A stretch of DNA of 64,000 nucleotides, taken from positions 124,001 through 188,000 of the forward strand of contig NZ_JACYXF010000004.1 of the NCBI RefSeq assembly GCF_015352985.1, given 5' to 3'. The DNA is from Noviherbaspirillum malthae. GTDB taxonomy: Bacteria; Pseudomonadota; Gammaproteobacteria; Burkholderiales; Burkholderiaceae_D. The position numbers and the translations under genes are program-made. Positions 1-7,392 of this stretch are shown here, piece by piece; positions within the stretch are counted from its first letter, which is position 1; every line of letters begins with the position of its first letter. The notes below the pieces were generated by a model. It was not told where the DNA came from. It ran no database searches and saw only the letters and a program-made list of their open reading frames with translations.

Positions 1-918
1 CGTGTCCTTCATGCTGGAGACGACGCCCTGCAGAATCGCCACACGCTTGCCGCTGCGGGCTTCGATCTCGCCGATCAGCGGCTGGTACACCGCATCGCCG
101 CGATACGTGATGCGGGCTCGCGTTGCACCGGCCGCCTTGCGCTGCACGGCATGCACGCCGCCTTCCGCGGCGAGGCTTTCGTTGCTTTCGTTGACCAGGC
201 CCTGGGTAACCGGATGGACAGGATGGAGAAAGACATCCGCAACATCGCCCTGCTCGACGATCTCTCCCTTGTCGATCACCGCGACCCGGTCGCAGAGCCG
301 GCGTATGACGCTCATCTCATGCGTGATCAGCACGATGGTCAGGCCGAGACGTCGGTTGATGTCGGCAAGAAGATCGAGGATGGATTGCGTCGTTTCGGGA
401 TCCAGCGCCGACGTCGCTTCATCGCACAGCAGCAGCTTGGGATGATGGGCAATCGCGCGCGCAATGCCGACGCGCTGCTTCTGGCCTCCCGACAGCTGCG
501 ACGGATATTTCTCACGCTGATCCTGCAGGCCGACCAGGTCCAGCAGTTCGGTGACGCGCGCTTCGCGCTCGGCACGGCTGAGCCGTCCTGCCAGCTTCAG
601 CGGAAACTCGATGTTCTGTGCGACGGTCTTCGCATTGAGCAGGTTGAAGCTCTGGAACACCATGCCGATGCTCTGGCGCAGGTCAGCCAGCTTGCTGCCG
701 TCCAGCGTGGTGATATCGAGGCCATCGATGCAGACCCTGCCGGCGGTCGGCCGTTCAAGCAGGTTGATCGTGCGCAGCAGCGTACTCTTGCCCGCCCCGG
801 AACGGCCGATGATGCCGTAGATTTCTCCGGCGCGCACATGCAGTTTGACGTCGCGAAGCGCGCTGATCTCTTTCTTGTTCGATTGGAATGTCTTTGAAAC
901 GTGTTCTAGCAGTACCAC
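1..918 (-). CDS. metN: Methionine ABC transporter ATP-binding protein (3' end missing)
   Basis: ATPase of the MetNIQ-type methionine importer, acting on the cytoplasmic face of the inner membrane. The visible 306 codons contain Walker A (GRSGAGKS), the signature LSGGQKQRVGIARA, Walker B (LLLCDEATSALDP) and the switch His (LITHEMS), followed by the start of the C-terminal NIL/ACT-like domain that senses methionine in this family. The gene runs off the left edge, so the rest and any metI/metQ are outside. The start is uncertain: GTG at 918 gives the N-terminus VVLLEHVSKTF, and an in-frame TTG lies at 933 just after a stop. A homocysteine methyltransferase 1.9 kb away fits a methionine theme, but it is not in the same operon. 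Confidence 0.93.
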   Translation of the reverse strand, partial: MVLLEHVSKTFQSNKKEISALRDVKLHVRAGEIYGIIGRSGAGKSTLLRTINLLERPTAGRVCIDGLDITTLDGSKLADLRQSIGMVFQSFNLLNAKTVAQNIEFPLKLAGRLSRAEREARVTELLDLVGLQDQREKYPSQLSGGQKQRVGIARAIAHHPKLLLCDEATSALDPETTQSILDLLADINRRLGLTIVLITHEMSVIRRLCDRVAVIDKGEIVEQGDVADVFLHPVHPVTQGLVNESNESLAAEGGVHAVQRKAAGATRARITYRGDAVYQPLIGEIEARSGKRVAILQGVVSSMKDT

Positions 919-933
919 GGCGCCCTCGGCCAA

Positions 934-1413
934 GACCGATTAAAAAGGCAGCACTGTAGTTAAGACTTCGCCATATATCAAATAACATGTTTTTTGTGTG
1001 ATATGACGAATGGTAATACTGCATGCTCCAACAAAACATTCGACGGTCGCCCGCGTTCATATAGGATGCGCGTCGAATTTTCAATAAGAAATCTGCTGAA
1101 AGCCGGCATTAAATTTTTTTTGGCGGCGAGAAAAAATATCTTCCCCACTTTCAGCTTCGGCTGCCTGCAAACGGTAATAACCGCATACCCTGCTGCGCCA
1201 GCCACGGTGAGACTGGTTCCCTGATGATCGGCCTGACTGCCCGCGGTATCGTACTGCGGCCCGCGGCCTGTCATGTCAAAATCCGCAAGTGGAAAATGCG
1301 GCGCATCAGAAGAGAAGCCACCCGACCGGCGGGTTATTCCGGATGAGTACAAATAAATTCCTGTAAAGTCCCTGTCTTGTTCTCAAACAGACAAACCGAC
1401 AGGCGGCTTGAAC
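934..1413. other. Intergenic region between divergent metN and the SMR gene
   Basis: About 480 bases without a credible gene. It must hold the promoters of metN (leftward) and of the SMR pump (rightward). It is locally AT-rich near 1110-1140. I looked for a SAM-type riboswitch for metN and a guanidine riboswitch for the pump and could not make a convincing fold for either. Confidence 0.5.
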
Positions 1414-1743
1414 ATGAACTGGATTTTTCTCTCCGTCGCGATCATTGCCGAAGTGATTGCAACGACCGCACTCAAGGCCAGCGACGGCTTCAGCAGGTTG
1501 GGACCTTCCGTACTGGTTGTTGCCGGATATGGCATTGCCTTCTACTGCCTGTCTCTGACCCTTCGCACCATCCCGGTAGGTATTGTATATGCGGTATGGT
1601 CAGGTGTCGGCATCGTACTGATTACCCTGATTGCCTGGCTCCTATATGGACAAAAGCTGGACGCGCCTGCGCTGTTCGGCATCGGATTGATCATTGCGGG
1701 AGTCATTGTATTGAATGTGTTCTCGAGATCGGTCACGCATTGA
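1414..1743 (+). CDS. Small multidrug resistance (SMR) efflux protein, EmrE/Qac type
   Basis: A 109-residue, four-helix inner-membrane proton/drug antiporter. It aligns along its whole length with EmrE: the essential membrane Glu is E13 in AEVIATT (E14 of EmrE), and the Trp of the drug pocket is W62 in VWSGVGIVL (W63 of EmrE). The family exports quaternary ammonium and other cationic compounds as a homodimer. ATG 1414 is chosen because AGGCGG ends seven bases upstream; a TTG two codons earlier is a less likely start. The Trp-containing EmrE-like loop argues for a multidrug pump rather than a guanidine exporter (Gdx/SugE), but substrate cannot be fixed from sequence. Confidence 0.93.
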   Translation: MNWIFLSVAIIAEVIATTALKASDGFSRLGPSVLVVAGYGIAFYCLSLTLRTIPVGIVYAVWSGVGIVLITLIAWLLYGQKLDAPALFGIGLIIAGVIVLNVFSRSVTH

Positions 1744-1849
1744 ATACGTGCCGCCGCAGCCATGCCGGCATGCTGGCGCACAAGCATCATGGAATTGCGC
1801 CTGTTGACCGCGCAGCAGCCGATGCGCCGGTATTCGGCATTGGGTGAAG

Positions 1850-2797
1850 TCAACCAGGCGCCAGGTTGCGGCAAATCGCATCGACGTGGCGGTGATCGGT
1901 GCCGCAGCAGCCGCCGACTACGTTCATGGCCGGCAGAGCTGTGCGGATTTTTCCATACAGCTTGCCCAGCTCCTCGGGATTGCCGTCATCCAGTTCGCTC
2001 GCTTCATCCAGTTCCGCATGGCTGAGCTGCGAGGCATTGGCTCTGATGCCGCGGATCCTTCGCAGCCACGCTCCTTCGTCGTGCAGGGTGTTTTGAAAAT
2101 GCAGCGGGTGAGCGCAATTGATCATGTGGTAGGCGGCATAGCCGCCGGTATCGTCGTCCGTACGTTCGATGGCGGACCGCAGCGATTCTCCCGACGGCAG
2201 CTTGCCGTCGGTCTCCACGGTGAACGAAATTGCAACAGGCATTGCGCATGCCTTGGCCGCATGGACGATTCCGATAGCTTCCTCGGCATAGTTCATTGTA
2301 AAGGCTGCCACCATGTCGGCATCGGTTCGGGCAAAGGTTTCGATCTGCTCGGCATGATAACGCTGCGCATCCGCGGCATTCATTTTGGCATCGGCACGGA
2401 AGCCGTCACCGCGCGGACCGAGATTGCCGCTGATGACCATCGGGCTCGTCGGGCTCTCATTCTCTGCACGCATGCGCAGCAGCATTGAAATCGCCTTGCG
2501 GTTGGCGTCGGCAAGTTCTTCGGTTCCATATCCCAACAAGCTCGCCCAGTCACGATTGGCGCGCCAGGTTGGCGCTTCCAGCACCAGACCCACTCCATGC
2601 TGCAAGGCGATACCGATATAGCGGCGGTAGTACTGCTCCAGGAGCTGCGTGCCGTCTGCATCCTTTAGCAGATCGAATGCCGCAAAATAGGGTAACGATA
2701 CGCCTTCGTGAAAAATCAGCGTCGTTTCAAGGCCTCCGTCGGTCATGAACAGCTGTTCGCCATCGACTTGCGGCAGGCGGCTACGGTATTTGCTCAT
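1850..2797 (-). CDS. Homocysteine S-methyltransferase family protein
   Basis: A 315-residue TIM-barrel enzyme of the MmuM/BHMT/MetH N-terminal family, which transfers a methyl group (for example from S-methylmethionine or a betaine) to homocysteine to make methionine in the cytoplasm. The zinc ligands are visible: C228 in MINCAHP and the paired C297/C298 in VVGGCCGTDH. The N-terminal MTDGGLETTLIF is the usual substrate loop. The start at 2797 follows AAGGAGAAAC; an upstream in-frame start lacks a ribosome site. The methyl donor cannot be inferred. A monocistronic minus-strand gene, convergent with the SMR gene. Confidence 0.88.
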   Translation of the reverse strand: MSKYRSRLPQVDGEQLFMTDGGLETTLIFHEGVSLPYFAAFDLLKDADGTQLLEQYYRRYIGIALQHGVGLVLEAPTWRANRDWASLLGYGTEELADANRKAISMLLRMRAENESPTSPMVISGNLGPRGDGFRADAKMNAADAQRYHAEQIETFARTDADMVAAFTMNYAEEAIGIVHAAKACAMPVAISFTVETDGKLPSGESLRSAIERTDDDTGGYAAYHMINCAHPLHFQNTLHDEGAWLRRIRGIRANASQLSHAELDEASELDDGNPEELGKLYGKIRTALPAMNVVGGCCGTDHRHVDAICRNLAPG

Positions 2798-2976
2798 GAT
2801 GTTTCTCCTTGAGGATTCCTGCATCGAGCATTACGAAACGGCATGACGGACGTCAATGGCCGATGCAATGACGTCCTTCGGTACTAGAACAGTTTTAGCC
2901 CAACCGTGCTGCAAGCACCAGTGCTTTTATTGGCAAAAGAGCGTTGCGTCTCCTTGGCGTGTCGCAGCGTCAAGCC

Positions 2977-3001
2977 TTATACCAATCCCAAGTCATATCA
3001 T
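2977..3001 (+). repeat. Diverged copy of a TACCAATCCCAAG repeat end
   Basis: TTATACCAATCCCAAGTCAT matches the end of the MITE-like element at 63282-63444 and a third copy near 27288. No clear inverted partner is seen within about 200 bases here, so this looks like a solo or decayed end. It lies in the 470-base spacer between the methyltransferase gene and the gene at 3266; apart from the terminator at 3141 the spacer holds nothing else I recognise. Confidence 0.55.
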
Positions 3002-3140
3002 GCCAAAGCCGGGTCATGCCTTTCGGTTCGGCACATGATTCAAAAAAGACAGGCACGTTGTTTCCGGCCAAGCGCTGCACGGCGGTCAGACGAGTGTCGT
3101 CGATTAAAGACGAACAGTGCGACATCGTATCGATGCAAAA

Positions 3141-3178
3141 AAAAGGCACGGCAAGGTCGAAACCTTGCCGTGCCTTTT
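3141..3178 (-). terminator. Strong intrinsic terminator of the gene at 3266-3958
   Basis: A perfect 16-bp stem (AAAAGGCACGGCAAGG with its complement) around a six-base loop. On the minus strand it is followed by eight T residues, so it ends minus-strand transcription coming from 3266. On the plus strand only four T residues follow. Confidence 0.9.
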
Positions 3179-3265
3179 GATGAGGGAGCAACGAATCGCG
3201 GAGCCGCGCAGCCAGAGTCTGTGACGAACTCCATGCGCAGGCGCTTGAATGCTTGTAACCAGTGC

Positions 3266-3958
3266 TTATGCGCTGACGCCAGCGGCGGCGGCACTGCGCG
3301 TCTTCGTCTGGGTTACCCGGATCTCTCGATCGCCGAGCAAAGCCTCCTTGACCGTATCGATGCAGCTGCGAACGTCATCAGGCAGATTGGCTTTGGCACC
3401 ATGCTCGCTCAGCACAGTCCCCAGTGCGAAAAACCTTTCGCCTGCGGTGTGCATGGCCAAGTCCAGCGTAGCTTCCCTCGAACTGATCACATCCTCGATC
3501 CAGCCGGTGAAAATCTCGTAACACCTGTCATCGAGATTCTTCGCTTTCTGCGGCGACTGGGCCACTTCCAGGAAGGATATGCCGCCGTCATCGGCATGCC
3601 GCATCAGGCTGGCGAATACATAAATGAAGTCGTCCGTCGGCAAAAACACCGTTGCCTTGGTGACCATGTGCGCCAGGATCATGCCGTTGGCGATGGTTTC
3701 GCCATTCCATGTGCCTTCGAGCGCCAGCGCAGCATGTGCCGGAAAAATCTGCAGAAGAGATTCGACATACGCCCAGCGGGAAGCTTCGCTTGCGCAGATG
3801 TCATTCATTTCCGCCAGCGTGACAGGCTTGCTGGCTAAAAATTTATCAACTGTCTTTACGTACTCTGTGTTGGGGAATTTGCGCTGCCGGTTGCGGCGGA
3901 TGCGCCGGATGTCCAATGCGGATGTTAATTTTTTAATGTCGGTTTTGCTCAGTTCCAT
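3266..3958 (-). CDS. Hypothetical protein, unrecognised
   Basis: A 230-residue soluble protein with no signal peptide or membrane segment. The N-terminal 35 residues are basic (RRIRRNRQRK) and the rest looks largely helical. The central stretch WNGETIANGMILAHMV and the following FLPTDDFIYVFASLMRHAD are its most distinctive parts. I do not recognise the family. ATG 3958 is preferred because AAGGCAGGGA lies upstream; an in-frame ATG at 3982 has no such site. It ends in a strong terminator and stands alone. Function unknown. Confidence 0.7.
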   Translation of the reverse strand: MELSKTDIKKLTSALDIRRIRRNRQRKFPNTEYVKTVDKFLASKPVTLAEMNDICASEASRWAYVESLLQIFPAHAALALEGTWNGETIANGMILAHMVTKATVFLPTDDFIYVFASLMRHADDGGISFLEVAQSPQKAKNLDDRCYEIFTGWIEDVISSREATLDLAMHTAGERFFALGTVLSEHGAKANLPDDVRSCIDTVKEALLGDREIRVTQTKTRSAAAAGVSA

Positions 3959-4696
3959 GGTCCCTGCCTTAATCAGACACATTAGTGCGTGAACGGAGCA
4001 AATGGTTCAGGTACCGCGAAGCAAATTTATGGAACATGTCGCTTTCGGCTGAGCAGACCATTGGTACTAACGAGACCGCAGCTTGAAGATTTCATCATCG
4101 CCAACTCAAGCATCGATACGCGCCGCTGATCGGCTGCAAAGATGACATGTACTTGTCTACCGACTTCATCATCGAGTCGGCCTGCAAGCAAGCGTGACTT
4201 CATGGCCGCCGACGGTAGGTGCTTGAGAAGCCATGCAGCCCCTTTCAAATATCTGATCGAAGACAACCGCCGCCTCTACTTCTCTGGCCCCTTTGATTCC
4301 ACAAAAGATAAACAGTAATGTGACGCGCATCGTTGTTTTGCAAAACGGAAACACGAAGTCCGAATTGCAAGCCCGGACCATCAGTGCCGAGAGGCGCATC
4401 ATTCTTCCTGTCCGTATCAAAATCTCTGCTTCAAAACGATGCGAGCCCCAGTAGTACTACGTACGCGCGAAGAAAATTAGCGAATAGCGTTGTAAAAATG
4501 CGAAAAAAGACAACGAAAATGTCGCTTGCGATTTGCAAGTCATGTAAACTGGCGTCTGGAAATTGATCTATTTGCACAGAGTTCTTGCGTGCCTGTTTTT
4601 TGGGCAGTTCGCAATGAAAGCAACGCGAGTTCAGATTCCCATCAGTTTCGCAATGGGAGATTTCCAGTACAAAAACAACCTACTTGGGGTGCAACC
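3959..4696. other. Long intergenic region upstream of the porin
   Basis: About 740 bases with only short open frames in all directions and irregular codon use. Plus-strand frames around 4030-4320 give protein-like stretches broken by stops, which could be an eroded gene, but nothing was identified. The part from about 4440 is more AT-rich and probably carries the porin promoter and leader. Confidence 0.45.
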
Positions 4697-5776
4697 ATGA
4701 AAAAATCGCTTTTCGCTCTCGCAGTTCTCGGCGCATTCGCAGGCGCCGCGTCCGCACAGACCAGTGTGACAATCTACGGTGTCGTCGACGTCGGCGTTTC
4801 CCGTACCGACACCAACGTGACTGAACCGATCTGGGGTCTGACCAGCGGCCAGCAGAACGGCAGCCGCATCGGCTTCCGCGGCACCGAAGATCTGGGTGGC
4901 GGCCTGTCCGCAATCTTCACTCTGGAAAACGGCTTCAACGTCGATACAGGCGCGCTGGGTCAGGGTGGTCGTCTGTTCGGTCGCCAGGCATTCGTCGGTC
5001 TGTCGAGCAAGGGCTTCGGTACTGTCAAGCTCGGCCGCCAGTACACACTGAACCACGATGCACTCAACGTATTTGACCCGTTCGCGACCAACCTCGCAGG
5101 CAATACCGAGAACTCCATTCCCGGTGCAGCAGGCCTCGGTCTTCCCGGCCTCCCCTACTTCTTCGCGGGCAACGTGCTGCCTCTCGCAGCAGCTCCTACC
5201 GGTGCTGCACTGCCGATCGGCGCCACACCGGCTGATATCCGCGTAGACAATTCCGTCGTCTACCAGACCAACAACATCGGTGGCTTCACCGGCGCCCTGC
5301 AGTACGGCTTCGGCGAACAAACAGCCTTCCCGAACGGTCGCCAGATCAGCGCATCCGCTACTTACGCAAACGGTCCGGTCGCTGCAGTGGCGACTTACAA
5401 CACCGGTCGTGCAGTAGCAGGCGGCGTCGACCAGAAATCGTACTTGCTGGGCGGCACATACAACTTCAACGTAGCGAAGTTGCATGCTGGTTTCCAGGAC
5501 AACGAGATCGATGCAGGCGCAACTACGTTTGAAAGCCGCACATTCCTGCTCGGTACAACCGTTCCTGTCGGCCCGGGTAACATCCTCGCATCGTGGATCC
5601 GCGCTGATGTGAAGAACATCGACGCCAAGTCCGACCAGATCGCTCTGGGCTATACCCACCCGCTGTCCAAGCGTACCAACCTGTACACATCGGCAGCATG
5701 GCAGAAGACTGAGCGTGCCGGCGCAGCCGACGTGAAGGCAAACATCTTCAACGCAGGCGTTCGTCACCTGTTCTGA
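4697..5776 (+). CDS. Outer-membrane porin, betaproteobacterial OmpC-like family
   Basis: A 359-residue precursor: signal peptide of 20 residues (MKKSLFALAVLGAFAGAASA), then the family's N-terminal signature QTSVTIYGVVDVGV and SRIGFRGTEDLGGGL. It has a beta-barrel pattern throughout and ends in the outer-membrane C-terminal motif with terminal Phe (GVRHLF). It should be a trimeric 16-stranded general diffusion pore. An in-frame extension back to 4526 is ignored because the signal peptide starts at 4697. Codon use is strongly biased toward preferred codons, as expected for an abundant protein. Monocistronic, with a terminator directly downstream. Confidence 0.96.
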   Translation: MKKSLFALAVLGAFAGAASAQTSVTIYGVVDVGVSRTDTNVTEPIWGLTSGQQNGSRIGFRGTEDLGGGLSAIFTLENGFNVDTGALGQGGRLFGRQAFVGLSSKGFGTVKLGRQYTLNHDALNVFDPFATNLAGNTENSIPGAAGLGLPGLPYFFAGNVLPLAAAPTGAALPIGATPADIRVDNSVVYQTNNIGGFTGALQYGFGEQTAFPNGRQISASATYANGPVAAVATYNTGRAVAGGVDQKSYLLGGTYNFNVAKLHAGFQDNEIDAGATTFESRTFLLGTTVPVGPGNILASWIRADVKNIDAKSDQIALGYTHPLSKRTNLYTSAAWQKTERAGAADVKANIFNAGVRHLF

Positions 5777-5826
5777 TTCTGATGATTTGAAAAATCATCG
5801 CAGTCATCAGTAGCAGCAATGCGAAA

Positions 5827-5854
5827 AGAAAAGGCACCTTCGGGTGCCTTTTCT
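5827..5854. terminator. Bidirectional terminator between porin and CMD genes
   Basis: A 12-bp stem AGAAAAGGCACC closed by a stable TTCG tetraloop, with T-rich tails on both strands. It separates the plus-strand porin from the convergent minus-strand gene ending at 5924. Confidence 0.9.
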
Positions 5855-5923
5855 GTTTTCAAGCTCAATTACCTTTCAAGCCCGGTCGCCGATGAAAGAT
5901 ATCGGGACTGCATGAACTTCAAG

Positions 5924-6706
5924 TCAGCGTTTTTCGAACACGCCCTTGGCAACCGGAAGCGCGGAGAAAACGTTCGGCCAGCCGGCATAGAACGCCAGGT
6001 GCGTCAGCGCCTCCGATGCCTGCGCCTGGGTCAGTCCATTATCCATGGCGCGGTTGAGATGATACGGAATCTGCGCCACCTGTCCGGCTGCAACGAGTGC
6101 GCTGACCGTGACCAGGCTGCGATCTCGCGGCGCAAGACCTGGGCGCAGCCAAAGATCGCGAAACAGGATTTCGGTCGTGTACTTGACGACGCCCGGTGCT
6201 GTCTTTCCGTAGTCTTGTTCCACCCGCGTCGCGCGCTGTGCTTCGGCGACCTCGTCAAGCGGAAGCGGCTTGTCGATAGCCGGTGGCAGCTGCTCCGGTT
6301 TGATATTGCGTCTGGCGAAGACCGCCTTCGCTGCATCGGCGGCTGCCATTGCGTTTTCCCAGCCGGAGTAAAAAGCGAGATGCGTGATGATCTCGGAAAC
6401 TTCCGCCGGCTTGACGCCGTGATCGAGTGCCAGATTGATATGGCGCTGCATGCCGCCGGTCTGGTTGCGTGCGATCAGTGCTGCCAATGTGACGACGCTG
6501 CGGTCGCGCAAGGACAGATCGGGACGTTTCCATACCTCGCCGAAAAGGCGGTCCTGCGCATACTTTTCCAGCGCCGGCGAGACTGACCGGATACTATCCG
6601 GCGACTGCGCAGCGTCCGTCCCTTTCCGTGCATTTGCAGATTGTCCCTGTGCGTATGCTGCTGCAAACAGCATGAGCGGCGCGATGGCTGCGACAAGCTT
6701 TTTCAT
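5924..6706 (-). CDS. Exported tandem carboxymuconolactone-decarboxylase (CMD) family protein
   Basis: A 260-residue protein with an N-terminal signal peptide (MKKLVAAIAPLMLFAAAYAQG) and two CMD-like helical repeats: about 35-130 (WKRPDLSLRDRSVVTLAAL and LAFYSGWENAMAA) and about 150-255 (WLRPGLAPRDRSLVTVSAL and LAFYAGWPNVFSA). The CxxC pair of the AhpD peroxidase branch is absent, so thiol peroxidase activity is unlikely; the lactone-decarboxylase reaction is not proven either. The start at 6706 has AAGGAG six bases upstream. The cupin gene lies just upstream on the same strand, a pairing that suggests joint action in the periplasm. Confidence 0.85.
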   Translation of the reverse strand: MKKLVAAIAPLMLFAAAYAQGQSANARKGTDAAQSPDSIRSVSPALEKYAQDRLFGEVWKRPDLSLRDRSVVTLAALIARNQTGGMQRHINLALDHGVKPAEVSEIITHLAFYSGWENAMAAADAAKAVFARRNIKPEQLPPAIDKPLPLDEVAEAQRATRVEQDYGKTAPGVVKYTTEILFRDLWLRPGLAPRDRSLVTVSALVAAGQVAQIPYHLNRAMDNGLTQAQASEALTHLAFYAGWPNVFSALPVAKGVFEKR

Positions 6707-6749
6707 TTCCAACTCCTTGATTCTTTAAAAAACTTCGTATCCGCCAACG

Positions 6750-7253
6750 TCATTTACGGTATTGCTCGTCGCTGACCTTTTCCAGCCATTCAACATTCTT
6801 GCCGTTGAGCGTGTTTGTCAGTGCGATATGCGACATGGGCGTAGCAGGCGACGCTCCATGCCAGTGTTTCACGCCCGGCGGGCACCAGACCACATCGCCC
6901 GCGCGGATTTCCGTCACCGGTCCGCCCCATTCCTGCGTCCAGCCCACGCCGTAAGTAACGACCAGATGCTGGCCTGCGGGATGCGTATGCCATGCGGACC
7001 GGGCGCCGGGTTCGAAGGTCACCATCGCGCCGGAGTACGGGGCAGACTCCTTTGCCGCGAACATCGGATCGACGCGCACGCTGCCGGTGAAGTATTCGGC
7101 AGGCCCCCTGGCAGAAGGCTGCGCACCCGGCCGGGTGATGACCTGTGGCTGCCTGCCCGCTTCCGGCTTGGCAGACTCGCCGGCCGCACCAGCGGACAGG
7201 CTCGCCGAGGCAAGCAGGACGAATGGCAATATCCGGCTGCTGAGACGGTTCAT
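6750..7253 (-). CDS. Exported cupin, similar to Mn-dependent hydroxynitrile lyase-type cupins
   Basis: A 167-residue precursor with a cleavable signal peptide (about 1-24) and one cupin barrel. The metal ligands H89, H91, Q95 and H130 have exactly the spacing of the single-domain bacterial cupin described as an R-selective hydroxynitrile lyase (H53, H55, Q59, H94 there), and the flanks [17 protein letters not shown] and [15 protein letters not shown] are the same type. The natural substrate of this family is unclear. A ribosome site AGGAGAACAAC precedes ATG 7253. The CMD gene follows 43 bases downstream of the stop, so the two are probably co-transcribed. Confidence 0.85.
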   Translation of the reverse strand: MNRLSSRILPFVLLASASLSAGAAGESAKPEAGRQPQVITRPGAQPSARGPAEYFTGSVRVDPMFAAKESAPYSGAMVTFEPGARSAWHTHPAGQHLVVTYGVGWTQEWGGPVTEIRAGDVVWCPPGVKHWHGASPATPMSHIALTNTLNGKNVEWLEKVSDEQYRK

Positions 7254-7297
7254 GTTGTTCTCCTGATGGATGGTTTCAAATGAAAAAGCGGTACCTG

Positions 7298-7325
7298 CGG
7301 AAGGCACCGGGTACGGTGCCTTCCG
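7298..7325. terminator. Hairpin between paoC and the cupin gene
   Basis: A 12-bp perfect stem CGGAAGGCACCG with a four-base loop. The T-rich tail (GTTTTC) is on the plus strand; on the minus strand, the direction of the pao genes, T residues follow only after about ten bases. It probably marks the end of the paoABC transcript. Confidence 0.65.
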
Positions 7326-7392
7326 TTTTCAATCTGCGAAGCTTCAATGAAGGACCCGGCAGCAAGCGAAGTGCTGCCGGATGAAACGCAGG

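Noticed and set aside
934-1413. Possible riboswitch for metN or the SMR pump
   Set aside because: No fold or conserved core of a SAM or guanidine riboswitch could be made by eye.
1849-1865. A 17-base string GTCAACCAGGCGCCAGG shared with the hairpin at 42979
   Set aside because: At 1849 it is the end of the methyltransferase reading frame and at 42979 part of a terminator stem; one such match in 64 kb is compatible with chance.
4631-5767. A 378-codon frame opposite the first porin
   Set aside because: Antisense open frame created by strong codon bias in the porin gene; Cys-rich nonsense composition.
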